Source of the DNA: Stappia sp.
GTDB taxonomy: Bacteria; Pseudomonadota; Alphaproteobacteria; Rhizobiales; Stappiaceae
Assembly (NCBI GenBank): GCA_002722295.1
Contig: PBLF01000021.1
Span: forward strand, 205,305-269,304
Reading direction: 5' to 3'
DNA: 64,000 nucleotides
This document shows, one piece after another, positions 51,306-59,000 of this stretch. Position numbers and translations under genes: made by a program. The notes beneath the pieces were generated by a model, which did not search any database, was not told the origin of the DNA, and was given only the letters and a program-made list of their open reading frames with translations. Positions within the stretch are counted from its first letter, which is position 1; the number at the start of each line of letters is the position of its first letter.

Positions 51306-51329
51306 CGGCTCCGCAATAAGGCGGAGCCG
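51306..51329 (+). other. hairpin between atpB and atpE
   Basis: CGGCTCCGC (51306-51314) and GCGGAGCCG (51321-51329) form a perfect 9-bp stem with a six-base loop and no following T-run, so it is more likely an mRNA processing or stability element than a terminator. It precedes the AAGGAG ribosome-binding site of atpE. Confidence 0.7.
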
Positions 51330-51369
51330 TCGTTACGTCGCTGCAATCTCATCTCAAGGAGCAAGTGTC

Positions 51370-51597
51370 ATGGAAGCTGAAGCAGCAAAGTACATCGGTG
51401 CGGGTCTCGCCTGCCTCGGCATGGCCGGTACCGCTCTCGGCCTCGGCAACATTTTCGGCAGCTACCTCTCGGGCGCGCTGCGCAACCCGTCTGCCGCCGA
51501 CGGCCAGTTCGGCCGCCTCATCTTCGGCTTTGCCGTGACCGAGGCGCTCGGCATCTTCTCGCTTCTCGTCGCTCTTCTCCTGCTCTTCGCCGTCTAA
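51370..51597 (+). CDS. atpE: F0F1 ATP synthase subunit c
   Basis: A 75-residue hairpin of two helices that forms the rotating proton-carrying c-ring. The Gly-rich first helix ([23 protein letters not shown]), the polar loop [13 protein letters not shown] and the proton-binding E58 in [12 protein letters not shown] are clear. A strong AAGGAG site lies upstream, and hairpins flank the gene on both sides, consistent with the higher copy number of subunit c. Confidence 0.98.
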   Translation: MEAEAAKYIGAGLACLGMAGTALGLGNIFGSYLSGALRNPSAADGQFGRLIFGFAVTEALGIFSLLVALLLLFAV

Positions 51598-51634
51598 GAC
51601 CGCGTTAGATCAGCGTCAGCGACGCAAAAGTTCG

Positions 51635-51683
51635 GCCGGGCGCAGGTCTTGCGCCCGGCTGCGCATCCGGCATCCCGGATGCG
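51635..51683 (+). other. two hairpins between atpE and the b' gene
   Basis: GCCGGGCGC / GCGCCCGGC (51635-51643 and 51651-51659) and CGCATCCGG / CCGGATGCG (51662-51670 and 51675-51683) form two adjacent 9-bp stems, neither followed by a T-run. They could protect the upstream atpE message from 3' exonucleases or attenuate the b'/b genes. Confidence 0.7.
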
Positions 51684-51710
51684 TGACTGTCTGCGGCATT
51701 GGAGACGAAA

Positions 51711-52280
51711 ATGGCCACGACCGGCGCCGAGTCCCAGAGCGATAGCAACGCCCACGGCGTTATCGAGATTCCCGCCGACGAGCATTCGGTCGGCACGTTC
51801 CCGCCGTTTGACGGCTCGACCTATGCCTCGCAGATCCTGTGGCTGGCCATCACCTTCGGCCTGCTCTACTGGATCATGAGCAAGGTTGCGCTTCCGCGCA
51901 TCAGCGGCATCCTTGAGGATCGCCGCGACCGAATTGCCGGCGACCTCGCCGAGGCGAACCGCCTGAACGAGGAAAGCAACGCCGCCATCGCCGCTTACGA
52001 GCAGGCGCTCGCGGAGGCGCGTGACAAGGCTCACGGCATCGCGCAGGAGACGCGCGACAAGCTGAAGGCCGATATCGATCGCCGCCGCGAGGAGACCGAG
52101 AGCCAGCTCACCGAGAAGCTTTCGGCCGCCGAGAAGCGCATCTCCGAGATCAAGGGCGAGGCTCTCGCCAGCGTTGGCGAGATTGCTTCAGAGACCACTG
52201 CCGCTCTCGTCGAGAGCCTTGTCGGCAAGGCGCCGACGAAGACGGACCTGAAGAAGGCCGTCGACGCGGCGATGAAGTGA
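51711..52280 (+). CDS. atpF': F0F1 ATP synthase subunit b'
   Basis: A 189-residue peripheral-stalk subunit: acidic N-terminus (AESQSDSNAHGVIEIPADE), membrane helix after FDGSTYASQILWLAITFGLLYWIM, then a long Ala/Glu-rich coiled coil starting PRISGILEDRRDRIAGDLAEA. It is the b' paralogue that forms a heterodimer with b in photosynthetic bacteria and alphaproteobacteria. ATG 51711 follows GGAGACGAAA. It is 10 bases ahead of the b gene. Confidence 0.95.
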   Translation: MATTGAESQSDSNAHGVIEIPADEHSVGTFPPFDGSTYASQILWLAITFGLLYWIMSKVALPRISGILEDRRDRIAGDLAEANRLNEESNAAIAAYEQALAEARDKAHGIAQETRDKLKADIDRRREETESQLTEKLSAAEKRISEIKGEALASVGEIASETTAALVESLVGKAPTKTDLKKAVDAAMK

Positions 52281-52290
52281 GGACGCTCTG

Positions 52291-52770
52291 ATGGACGCCA
52301 CAGCATGGGCCCTGGTCGGCCTTATTCTCTTCCTGGGCATCATCGCCTATTTCAAGGTTCCGGGCATGATTTCCGGCGCGCTGGACAAGCGCGCGGACAC
52401 CATCCGCAAGGAACTTGATGACGCCCGCCGTCTGCGCGAGGAGGCCCAGGCCCTTCTCGCCGACTACCAGCGCCGCCGCAACGAGGCGGAAGCCGAGGCC
52501 GAGGGCATCGTTGCCGAGGCAAAGCGCGAGGCCGAACGCATGACCGTCGAGGCCAACGAGGCGCTTGACGATCTCATCGCGCGCCGCACCGCCGCCGCAG
52601 AGGCCAAGATCTCCCAGGCCGAGGGGCAGGCGATCGCCGAGGTCCGCGCCAGGGCAACCGATCTGGCCGTCATGGCGGCCCGCGAGATCCTGGAAAAGAC
52701 GGTGCCGGGCAAGGTCGGGGACGACCTGCTCTCCAAGAGCATCACCGAGGTCAAGACCCGTCTCAACTGA
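52291..52770 (+). CDS. atpF: F0F1 ATP synthase subunit b
   Basis: A 159-residue stalk subunit with a short N-terminal membrane helix (TAWALVGLILFLGIIAYFKV) and a charged coiled coil (DKRADTIRKELDDARRLREEA) that links the stator to the F1 head. It is paired with the b' gene immediately upstream, and is the last gene of the operon before the terminator; the F1 genes are elsewhere, as usual in alphaproteobacteria. Confidence 0.96.
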   Translation: MDATAWALVGLILFLGIIAYFKVPGMISGALDKRADTIRKELDDARRLREEAQALLADYQRRRNEAEAEAEGIVAEAKREAERMTVEANEALDDLIARRTAAAEAKISQAEGQAIAEVRARATDLAVMAAREILEKTVPGKVGDDLLSKSITEVKTRLN

Positions 52771-52816
52771 TGAGGCGGATCGTCCGGGCTCTTCCGGAGA
52801 TCACCAGAGACAAGTG

Positions 52817-52851
52817 AAATGGCCTCGGATCGTACGGTCCGGGGCCATTTT
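52817..52851. terminator. terminator of the atp F0 operon
   Basis: AAATGGCC-TCGG pairs with CCGG-GGCCATTT (one G-T pair) around a ten-base loop and is followed by TCG. A-rich and T-rich flanks permit use from both strands, suiting the convergent rnhB gene. Confidence 0.85.
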
Positions 52852-52890
52852 CGTTGGTGTGGTGGTTGCCCGACAGTGCCTTGGGCGGGA

Positions 52891-53556
52891 TCAGCCGGCG
52901 GCATCCAGCAGCGCCGCGATCGGACGAAAGCTCTTGCGGTGAAGCGGCGTCACGCCAGCGGTGGCAAGCGCTGCCGCATGGGCTGCCGTGCCATAGCCCT
53001 TGTGACGGGCAAGGCCGTGGTCCGGCCAGACCGGATCCATGCGCTTCATGAGCCGGTCCCGTGCGACCTTGGCGACGATGGACGCGGCGGCGATGCACTG
53101 CAGTCGGGCATCGCCCTTCACGACCGCGATCCCTGGAGCGGGAAGGCCCGGGGGCACATCGCGGCCGTCGACGAGGCAGAAGGAGGGTGCGATCTCGAGC
53201 GCCCGGGTCGCGTGTGCCATTGCGCCGAGCGTGGCGGCGCGAATGTTGAGCGTGTCGATTGTGGCCGGCGACGCGAAGGCGACCCCCACGTGGGCCTTGG
53301 CGAGGATCTCCTCGTAAAGACCTTCACGGGTGGCTTCGCTCAGCGCCTTGGAATCGGCAAGTCCATGCGGAATGTCGCCTGGTATCAGAACCACGGCAGC
53401 CACGGCCACCGGCCCGGCCCAGGGTCCGCGCCCCGCTTCATCGATGCCCGCGAGCCGGTTGTCGAAGGTCGCCGCGATCCGGGCTTCCGCTTCCGGGTCC
53501 ATCGTTTCCGGAACATCGATCTTGTCGAAGAGCGGCATCGCGCCTTTCAGGGACAT
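52891..53556 (-). CDS. rnhB: ribonuclease HII
   Basis: A 221-residue RNase H2 that removes ribonucleotides and RNA primers from DNA duplexes. The first catalytic pair is in LAGIDEAGRGPWAGPV, the third Asp in FCLVDGRDVPPGL, and the family motif AAASIVAKVARDRLM and DHGLARHKGYGTAAH follow. ATG 53556 (MSLKGAMPLFDK) suits the family; the in-frame extension to 53817 overlaps unrelated sequence. It is downstream of the radical SAM gene on the same strand. Confidence 0.95.
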   Translation of the reverse strand: MSLKGAMPLFDKIDVPETMDPEAEARIAATFDNRLAGIDEAGRGPWAGPVAVAAVVLIPGDIPHGLADSKALSEATREGLYEEILAKAHVGVAFASPATIDTLNIRAATLGAMAHATRALEIAPSFCLVDGRDVPPGLPAPGIAVVKGDARLQCIAAASIVAKVARDRLMKRMDPVWPDHGLARHKGYGTAAHAAALATAGVTPLHRKSFRPIAALLDAAG

Positions 53557-53647
53557 TGGCAATCCTTGGATGTGTGGACAGGCGACGGGCGGCGTGTTTC
53601 GGACAGTCCTGCCCAATCCGGTCCCGCCTGACAAGCCTCGGCCACGG

Positions 53648-53657
53648 ACACACCCTA
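53648..53657 (-). repeat. stop-codon repeat motif, copy at the radical SAM gene 3' end
   Basis: Minus strand TAGGGTGTGT, continuing CC. Its TAG is the radical SAM stop codon. It differs by one base from the TAGGGTGTGG form. Confidence 0.5.
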
Positions 53658-54785
53658 GAAAAGCCTGAGCTGTACCCCGCCGGCCTGCGGGGCAAGGAAG
53701 TTCTCCGCGGAAAGTCTTCGGCGGCGCTGGTTGAAGCCGATGCGTTTCGCGGCAATCTGGAACCGCCTGGCGAGCTGTTCTGCATAGGGACCTTCGCCCT
53801 TCATCCGCTTCTGCCACTGGGCATCATAGTCCTTTCCGCCGCGCATGGAGCGGATGAGGTTCATCACATGGCGGAAACTGTCCGGCCGGTGCCGCAACAA
53901 CCAGTCGCGAAACAGGGGGCTGACCTCGATGGGCAGCCGGAGAAGGATGTATCCGGCCTCTCGCGCCCCTGCTTCATGAGCGGCTTCCAGGATCTTCTCC
54001 ATCTCGGAATCCGTGAGGGCGGGAATGACCGGGGCGACCATGACGCTCGCCGGCACGCCCGCCTCGTTGAGTCCCCGGATCGCGGCAAGGCGTTTCTCGG
54101 GCGTTGCGGCGCGCGGCTCCATGGAGCGTGCGAGCTTGCGGTCGAGCGTGGTGACGGACAGGGCGACTTTCACCAGCCCCCGTTCGGCCATAGGCGCCAG
54201 AATGTCGAGATCGCGCAGAACCAGCGCCGATTTGGTGACGATGCCCACCGGATGATTGCATCGGTCGAGCACCTGAAGGATGTCGCGCATCACCTTCCAG
54301 TCGCGTTCGATGGGCTGATAGGGGTCGGTGTTCGTTCCGATGGCAATGGTGCGGGGCGTGTAGCCCGGTCGGGAAAGCTCGCGCTCGAGAAGCTCGGCCG
54401 CATTAGGCTTCACGGTCAGGCGGCTTTCGAAGTCGAGCCCGGGCGAAAGTCCCACATAGGCGTGGCTCGGCCGGGCGAAACAATAGATGCAACCATGCTC
54501 GCACCCCCGATAGGGATTGATCGAGCGATCGAAGGAGATGTCGGGCGACTCGTTGCGCGTGATGATCGTGCGCGCGCGTTCCTCGTGGACCTGCGTCCGA
54601 AGGGCCTGGATTTCGTCTAGCGTTCCCCAGCCGTCATCGAAGGCTTCGAGAGCCTCCTTCTCGAATCGGCCCGCCATGTTGAGGCCTGCACCGCGTCCGC
54701 GCGCGCCGGCAATGTCGCCTTCGGGCCGCGAACCCGGCTCGGGCACTTGCACCTGATCGGGTGTTTTGGGGAGTGAAAATCCCAT
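53655..54785 (-). CDS. PA0069 family radical SAM protein
   Basis: A 376-residue radical SAM protein resembling Pseudomonas PA0069 and the SplB-like group. The [4Fe-4S] motif is C95-X3-C99-X2-C102 in YRGCEHGCIYCFARPSH; other conserved segments are DFESRLTVKPNAAELLERELSR (in part), IGTNTDPYQPIER, VGIVTKSALVLRDLD and ALSVTTLDRKLARSMEPRAATP. The reaction is not known. It lies upstream of rnhB on the same strand, a common rhizobial arrangement. The stop codon is in the TAGGGTGTG repeat motif. Confidence 0.92.
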   Translation of the reverse strand: MGFSLPKTPDQVQVPEPGSRPEGDIAGARGRGAGLNMAGRFEKEALEAFDDGWGTLDEIQALRTQVHEERARTIITRNESPDISFDRSINPYRGCEHGCIYCFARPSHAYVGLSPGLDFESRLTVKPNAAELLERELSRPGYTPRTIAIGTNTDPYQPIERDWKVMRDILQVLDRCNHPVGIVTKSALVLRDLDILAPMAERGLVKVALSVTTLDRKLARSMEPRAATPEKRLAAIRGLNEAGVPASVMVAPVIPALTDSEMEKILEAAHEAGAREAGYILLRLPIEVSPLFRDWLLRHRPDSFRHVMNLIRSMRGGKDYDAQWQKRMKGEGPYAEQLARRFQIAAKRIGFNQRRRRLSAENFLAPQAGGVQLRLF

Positions 54786-54910
54786 TGTTTCAAGCCCTGC
54801 GCGTCACCTGTGGGGAACCGTTCTGCCGACGGGCTAAGCACCAGTCGGAATGTGAACATAACAGGAACATTTTGCGCTTGAAAGAGGGATGCGTGGCCCG
54901 ACTGAAGAAC

Positions 54911-54941
54911 GGACCGCCCCGGCGGGGTGGCGGGGCGGTCC
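54911..54941. terminator. GC-rich hairpin after the EF-hand gene (weak terminator)
   Basis: GGACCGCCCC pairs with GGGGCGGTCC (10 bp) around an eleven-base loop, 16 bases past the EF-hand gene stop on the minus strand. There is no T-run, so termination is uncertain. Confidence 0.5.
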
Positions 54942-54957
54942 GGTCCAGGGCCCTTGA

Positions 54958-55203
54958 TCAGCCGCCGCTGTTCTTCTGCGCGACGGCCTGAAGCTCGGCC
55001 TCGGACAGGGAGCCGTTGCCGTCCGTATCGGCCGCGGTGAACTCCTCCATGGTCATGTTCGGAATGACGGCGGTCACCTCCGAATAGGACAGCTCGCCGC
55101 TGCCGTCCGCGTCGATGTCGTCGAAGGTGACGCCCTGTGCGGCGGCGACGCCGGCCCAGGCGAGGGGGCTCAGGGTGGCAAGCGCGATGATCGTCTTCTT
55201 CAT
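54958..55203 (-). CDS. small exported EF-hand protein
   Basis: An 81-residue protein with a signal peptide (MKKTIIALATLSPLAWAGVAAAQG) and two canonical EF-hand calcium loops: residues 31-42 (DADGSGELSYSE) and 59-70 (DTDGNGSLSEAE). Mature length is only about 58 residues, just enough for one EF-hand pair. It probably binds calcium in the periplasm as a buffer or sensor; the partner is unknown. ATG 55203 follows AAGGAAA. Stand-alone gene with no obvious operon. Confidence 0.88.
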   Translation of the reverse strand: MKKTIIALATLSPLAWAGVAAAQGVTFDDIDADGSGELSYSEVTAVIPNMTMEEFTAADTDGNGSLSEAELQAVAQKNSGG

Positions 55204-55563
55204 GGTCGGTTTCCTTTCCATGTTCCGGTTCGGCGGCGGCCTCTGGCCTGTCAGCCGGTGGTCGATCCCGTGTCGTCCACGGAAGGAAAGGTGGTGGCGC
55301 TGTCGGACGTGAAGACGTCAGGGAGAAGGTCATTGAGGGATAAGAAGATGGCAGGCCAAAGATGAGGCCGAAAAACGTCAGGGTTCCCTGCGGTTAGAAA
55401 GAAAATCGGACCACATGGAGGTGCCATTTGGACCGAAAGCCGCTCCGGCCTTGTCGCAAATTGCAGGGGTGTTTCGTCATCGTGCCGCGAGGTCCGGCAA
55501 AACAAGGCAGGATCGTCGCGTCCTGATCGTGAACGGCGATCCCGTGAAGCGCCAGGTGCCCCT
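55204..55563. other. 360-base intergenic region
   Basis: Between the EF-hand gene and the araC-type gene, both on the minus strand. Short open frames here have no family resemblance or good start sites. The stretch 55320-55440 is more AT-rich than the surroundings (e.g. GGTTAGAAAGAAAATCGGACC) and probably holds the EF-hand gene promoter, but I cannot place hexamers with confidence. Confidence 0.4.
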
Positions 55564-56541
55564 TCAGCGCCTCAATGTGTCGCTCGGCCGCTCCCCGTAG
55601 ATCCGCCGATAGGCGAGCGCCGCGCGCCCCAGGTGCGTGAAACCGCAGGCGTGGATCATCTCGGTCACGCTGGTGTCGCCATCCCCCGACAGCAGGCGCT
55701 CATGAAGAAGGGCGAGGCGGCGACGTTCGAGCGCGGCCGTGATCGTCTCGCCCCGGTGCTGACGGAAGCCCGCCTGCAGGGCTCGGACCGAGCAGCCGCA
55801 GTGACGCGCGAGCGCGGCCATGTCGAGCGGCTCCTCGAGCCTTGCGTCCAGATAGTCGAGTGCTCGGCTGATCCGGGCGGGCGGCGTGAAGGTTTCCGGG
55901 GCGGTTCCCAGCAGCCGCGCCCGGTGGGTGCTGTCCTGTCCCCACACAAGTGTCTGGACGATCGTCTCTCCAAGGCGCGCGAGCGCCGGCTCGGACGCGC
56001 CGCCGGCGGTGTCCGCAAGTGCCGCGAGATGGGCGACCTGCGCGCGGAGCGTTTGCCCGAACCCGTCATCGAGGCGCACTCCCGCCTCGAACACCAGATC
56101 TCCGACATCGTCCTGGAGCAGGTCTGCCAGGGCGGCTTCGACCGGTGCGCGATCGAGCATGAGGATGAGCTGGCCGCAGGATGCACGCCAGCGCATGACG
56201 GCGGGGCGCGTCGGCGAAAGCAGCGAGGCGGTGCGGCCGGGGCCGGTTTCGCAGCTTCCGCCGGCAAGGCGGATCTCGGCGGACCCCCGCAAGGGAATCT
56301 GGAGCAGGAAGAAGCGTTCCAGGCAACCGGGGTCGATCTCCACGTCGCCGCCGTAGGAAACGTAGTTGATCGAGCCGCCTGGAAAACGGCGGTGGTTGTG
56401 CAGGGCGTTGAAGTCCTTAGCCCTGTCGAGGGGGCTGAGCCGGTGCGCGCAGAAAATTCGCCCGACCTGCTCGGCCGCCTGGTGGACGTCTCGCGTCGCC
56501 ACTTTCGCATGGTCGGCAAGCGGCACGCGCGCCCCCCTCAT
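55564..56541 (-). CDS. AraC family transcriptional regulator
   Basis: A 325-residue regulator with an N-terminal ligand/oligomerisation domain like the AraC-binding-like group (GGSINYVSYGGDVEIDPGCLERFFLLQIPLRGSAEI in part) and a C-terminal double helix-turn-helix (ISRALDYLDARLEEPLDMAALARHCGCSVRALQAGFRQHRG, then TSVTEMIHACGFTHLGRAALAYRRIYGERPS). ATG 56541 (MRGARVPLADHA) is a reasonable start. It is divergent from the cupin-monooxygenase pair across 292 bases, so it probably controls those genes. Confidence 0.88.
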   Translation of the reverse strand: MRGARVPLADHAKVATRDVHQAAEQVGRIFCAHRLSPLDRAKDFNALHNHRRFPGGSINYVSYGGDVEIDPGCLERFFLLQIPLRGSAEIRLAGGSCETGPGRTASLLSPTRPAVMRWRASCGQLILMLDRAPVEAALADLLQDDVGDLVFEAGVRLDDGFGQTLRAQVAHLAALADTAGGASEPALARLGETIVQTLVWGQDSTHRARLLGTAPETFTPPARISRALDYLDARLEEPLDMAALARHCGCSVRALQAGFRQHRGETITAALERRRLALLHERLLSGDGDTSVTEMIHACGFTHLGRAALAYRRIYGERPSDTLRR

Positions 56542-56833
56542 GGCGCACCTGTCATGACTGTTCCGTCCTCTGGAAACCGGACCGTTCGCGGCCCTTGTTG
56601 ACGAAAGCCTAGCATGGCGTCGTGGAGACGTCATCCGAGCGGGGAGCTGCCCAAAACCGTGCGTGGCGTCGCCCTGCGGACAGTCGCGGCGCTCATCGGA
56701 TAGACGCCCCTGCCGGACAGGCGCTTTCATTGAGGGGCGAGAACGCGTGCGCCGGCGGGCCGGAAGCATGCACCGCACCAGAGGACGGAGCAAAGCCGCG
56801 CGCCGTTGCGGCGCGTTTCAGGGGAGAATTGCT

Positions 56834-57334
56834 ATGAACAAGGCGATCGCCAACATGGTGAAGGTCAACACCGATCCGGGCATCACCCCGGCGGGGACCG
56901 GCCATGACGGGGTGGAATGGAACATTCTCGGCCACACCTACTGGATGAAGACCGAAGGCGAGGCATGCTTCTCCTTCGAGACGCTCGACCCGCCGGGAAC
57001 CTTCGTGCCGCCGCACATCCATCCCACCCAGGACGAGTTCATCTACGTGCTGGAGGGGCGGTTCGACCTCTACCTGGATGGCGAGCACCATCAGGCCCAT
57101 CCCGGCGACGTGGTGCGAATGCCCATGGGCATTCCCCATGGCTACTACAATCTGACCGACACCGCCGCGCGCGCGATCTTCTGGGTCAGTCCGGCACGGC
57201 GCCTGCGCGAGCTCTTCGACAATCTGCACAATCTCGGGGACCCGGCGGAAGTCGTGCGCCAGTCCGCGCTGCGCGAGGTGCATTTCCTCAAGCCCGAGGA
57301 CATGGCCTTCGATCCGCTCAAGCTGAGCGTCTGA
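56834..57334 (+). CDS. cupin domain protein
   Basis: A 166-residue single-cupin protein. The metal-binding motifs are PPHIHPTQDEFIYVLEGRFDLYLDG in part (His, His, Glu) and PMGIPHGYYN (His), so a mononuclear metal site is likely. Cupin-2 proteins may be dioxygenases, isomerases or binding proteins; no specific reaction can be deduced. ATG 56834 follows GGGGAGA. It is 61 bases ahead of the flavin monooxygenase gene, with which it is probably co-transcribed. Confidence 0.85.
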   Translation: MNKAIANMVKVNTDPGITPAGTGHDGVEWNILGHTYWMKTEGEACFSFETLDPPGTFVPPHIHPTQDEFIYVLEGRFDLYLDGEHHQAHPGDVVRMPMGIPHGYYNLTDTAARAIFWVSPARRLRELFDNLHNLGDPAEVVRQSALREVHFLKPEDMAFDPLKLSV

Positions 57335-57395
57335 ACAGCATGGGCGTGCCCTCCGCCGGACGGGGGGCAACGCCTCGGACACCGGGACATTTCAC

Positions 57396-58880
57396 ATGGT
57401 CAAACGCAAGCGCGTCTGCGTCATCGGCGCCGGCGTGAGCGGACTTGCGTCCGCGCGCGCCTTTCGGGACAAGGGGCATGAGGTCACCGTTCTCGAACGG
57501 AGCCACGAGCTTGGCGGGGTCTGGGGGCCTGCGCGCTCCTATCCGGGCATTCGCACCCAAAGCCCCAAGGATCTCTACCGCTACACCGGCTTGTCCATGC
57601 CGGAGGATTATCCGGAGTGGCCAAGCGGGGCACAGGTCCATGCCTATCTGACGGACTTCGCCGGCACCTTCAGCCTGCTTCCTCTCATCCGTTTCCGCCA
57701 TACGGTGACCGCCATGGAGCGGGCCGCGAGTGGAGGCTGGAACCTTTCGGTCGAGGATGGTGAGGGTGACAGCGGCGTCCAGCACTACGACTTCGTCGTG
57801 GTCGCCAGCGGTACGTTCACGGACCCCAACCGGTTGCGGCACAGGGGCGACGACGGATTTGTCGCCCGGGGCGGCAGCATCCTGCATTCCAGCGAATACA
57901 CCGATCCGGCAATCGTGCGCGGACGCAAGGTGGTGGTGCTCGGCTTCTCCAAGTCGGCGACCGACGTTGCCGTCAATGCGGTGAAGGAGGGCGCGGAGGA
58001 GGTGACGGTCGTCTATCTGGAGCCGGTGTGGCGTGTTCCCTACCGTTTCGCCGGGCTCGTGAACTTCAAGCACATCCTTTACTGCCGTGCGTCGGAGATC
58101 ATGTTCCCGCCCTGGAGCGAGGGGCGGGTCGCCAAGGCGGTCCGCGCGCTGACGAAACCCCTGGTCTGGGCGAACTGGAGAGGGCTCGAGGCGCTGCTCA
58201 CGCTCCAGTTCGGCTTGAAGAAAAACGGTCTGCGCCCGAAGGCGCCGGTGGACGATACCATTGCCTGTGGCCTGTCCATCGCGACCGAAGGGTTCTTCGA
58301 CCTCGTCTCGAAGGGCAGGATCAGGACCGTGAAAGGCACTTTCGAGAGGTACGAGGACGGCGAGGTGATCCTGTCGGGCGGTGAGCGCCTGCCGGTCGAT
58401 GTCGCGATCCAGGCGGTCGGCTGGAAACTCGGGGTGCCCTTCCTCGACGAGGCCACGAAGGATGCGCTGATCGACGATGACGGCCAGTACCGGCTCTATC
58501 GCCTGGTTGCCAATCCAGACGTGCCGGACCTCGGATTCGTGGGGTTCAACTCGAGCTTCGCCACCGTCCTGACCAGCGATATCGCGGCCCAGTGGCTCGT
58601 GCGCTACGCGGACGGGATGCTCGCGAAGCAGCCTGGCCTGGATGACATGCGGCGCTGGATCGACGAGCACCTGAAATGGCGCAGAACCGTTCGTCCCGCC
58701 GCACGCGTTTATGGCGGCCTGTGTTCGGCGCCCTATCATTTTCGCCATATGGACGAACTGCTTGCCGACATTGGCGCGCGCAAGCGCCGCCGCAATCCCC
58801 TGGCGGAAACGTTTCTGCCGCCGGATGCGGATGCCTACGCCCGCTTTCTGGACAGCGCGCCCGCCTACAGTGCGGAGTGA
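57396..58880 (+). CDS. flavin-containing monooxygenase (FAD/NADPH-dependent)
   Basis: A 494-residue FMO-type oxidoreductase. The FAD-binding Rossmann motif is VIGAGVSGLASARAF (residues 10-24), the NADPH-binding motif is VVVLGFSKSATDVAVNA, a variant known in some FMO subgroups, and the linker with GGSILHSSEYTD resembles the FMO fingerprint. PGIRTQSPKDLYRYT resembles the FMO substrate-side loop. Such enzymes oxygenate soft nucleophiles (amines, sulfides) or act as Baeyer-Villiger enzymes; the substrate is unknown. It follows the cupin gene, under probable control of the divergent AraC regulator. Confidence 0.88.
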   Translation: MVKRKRVCVIGAGVSGLASARAFRDKGHEVTVLERSHELGGVWGPARSYPGIRTQSPKDLYRYTGLSMPEDYPEWPSGAQVHAYLTDFAGTFSLLPLIRFRHTVTAMERAASGGWNLSVEDGEGDSGVQHYDFVVVASGTFTDPNRLRHRGDDGFVARGGSILHSSEYTDPAIVRGRKVVVLGFSKSATDVAVNAVKEGAEEVTVVYLEPVWRVPYRFAGLVNFKHILYCRASEIMFPPWSEGRVAKAVRALTKPLVWANWRGLEALLTLQFGLKKNGLRPKAPVDDTIACGLSIATEGFFDLVSKGRIRTVKGTFERYEDGEVILSGGERLPVDVAIQAVGWKLGVPFLDEATKDALIDDDGQYRLYRLVANPDVPDLGFVGFNSSFATVLTSDIAAQWLVRYADGMLAKQPGLDDMRRWIDEHLKWRRTVRPAARVYGGLCSAPYHFRHMDELLADIGARKRRRNPLAETFLPPDADAYARFLDSAPAYSAE

Positions 58881-58895
58881 ACACGTCACATGAGA

Positions 58896-58921
58896 AAGGG
58901 GCCGGCGTTGGCCGGCCCCTT
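58896..58921. terminator. terminator-like hairpin after the monooxygenase gene
   Basis: AAGGGGCCGGC and GCCGGCCCCTT form a perfect 11-bp stem with a GTTG loop. The T-run is short (TT), so efficiency is uncertain. Confidence 0.7.
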
Positions 58922-58962
58922 GAACAGTGCATCGTCGCGCCTGAGCGGCCCGGGCCACATCC

Positions 58963-59000
58963 GAGGGTGTGGCCCATAAACGAGGCGGGTCCACACCCTA
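58963..59000. repeat. 37-base palindromic element supplying the MBL gene stop codon
   Basis: GAGGGTGTGG at the left and CCACACCCTA at the right are perfect 9-bp inverted ends around an 18-base core (58973-58990). The rightmost CTA is the complement of the MBL gene TAG stop. The left arm and core nearly match the sequence following the maeB stop (63859-63887, about two mismatches), so this is the most complete copy of the repeat family in the window. Confidence 0.75.

Noticed and set aside
55251..55505. 84-codon minus-strand frame between the EF-hand and araC-type genes
   Set aside because: No start signal and no family resemblance; it overlaps the AT-rich likely promoter stretch.
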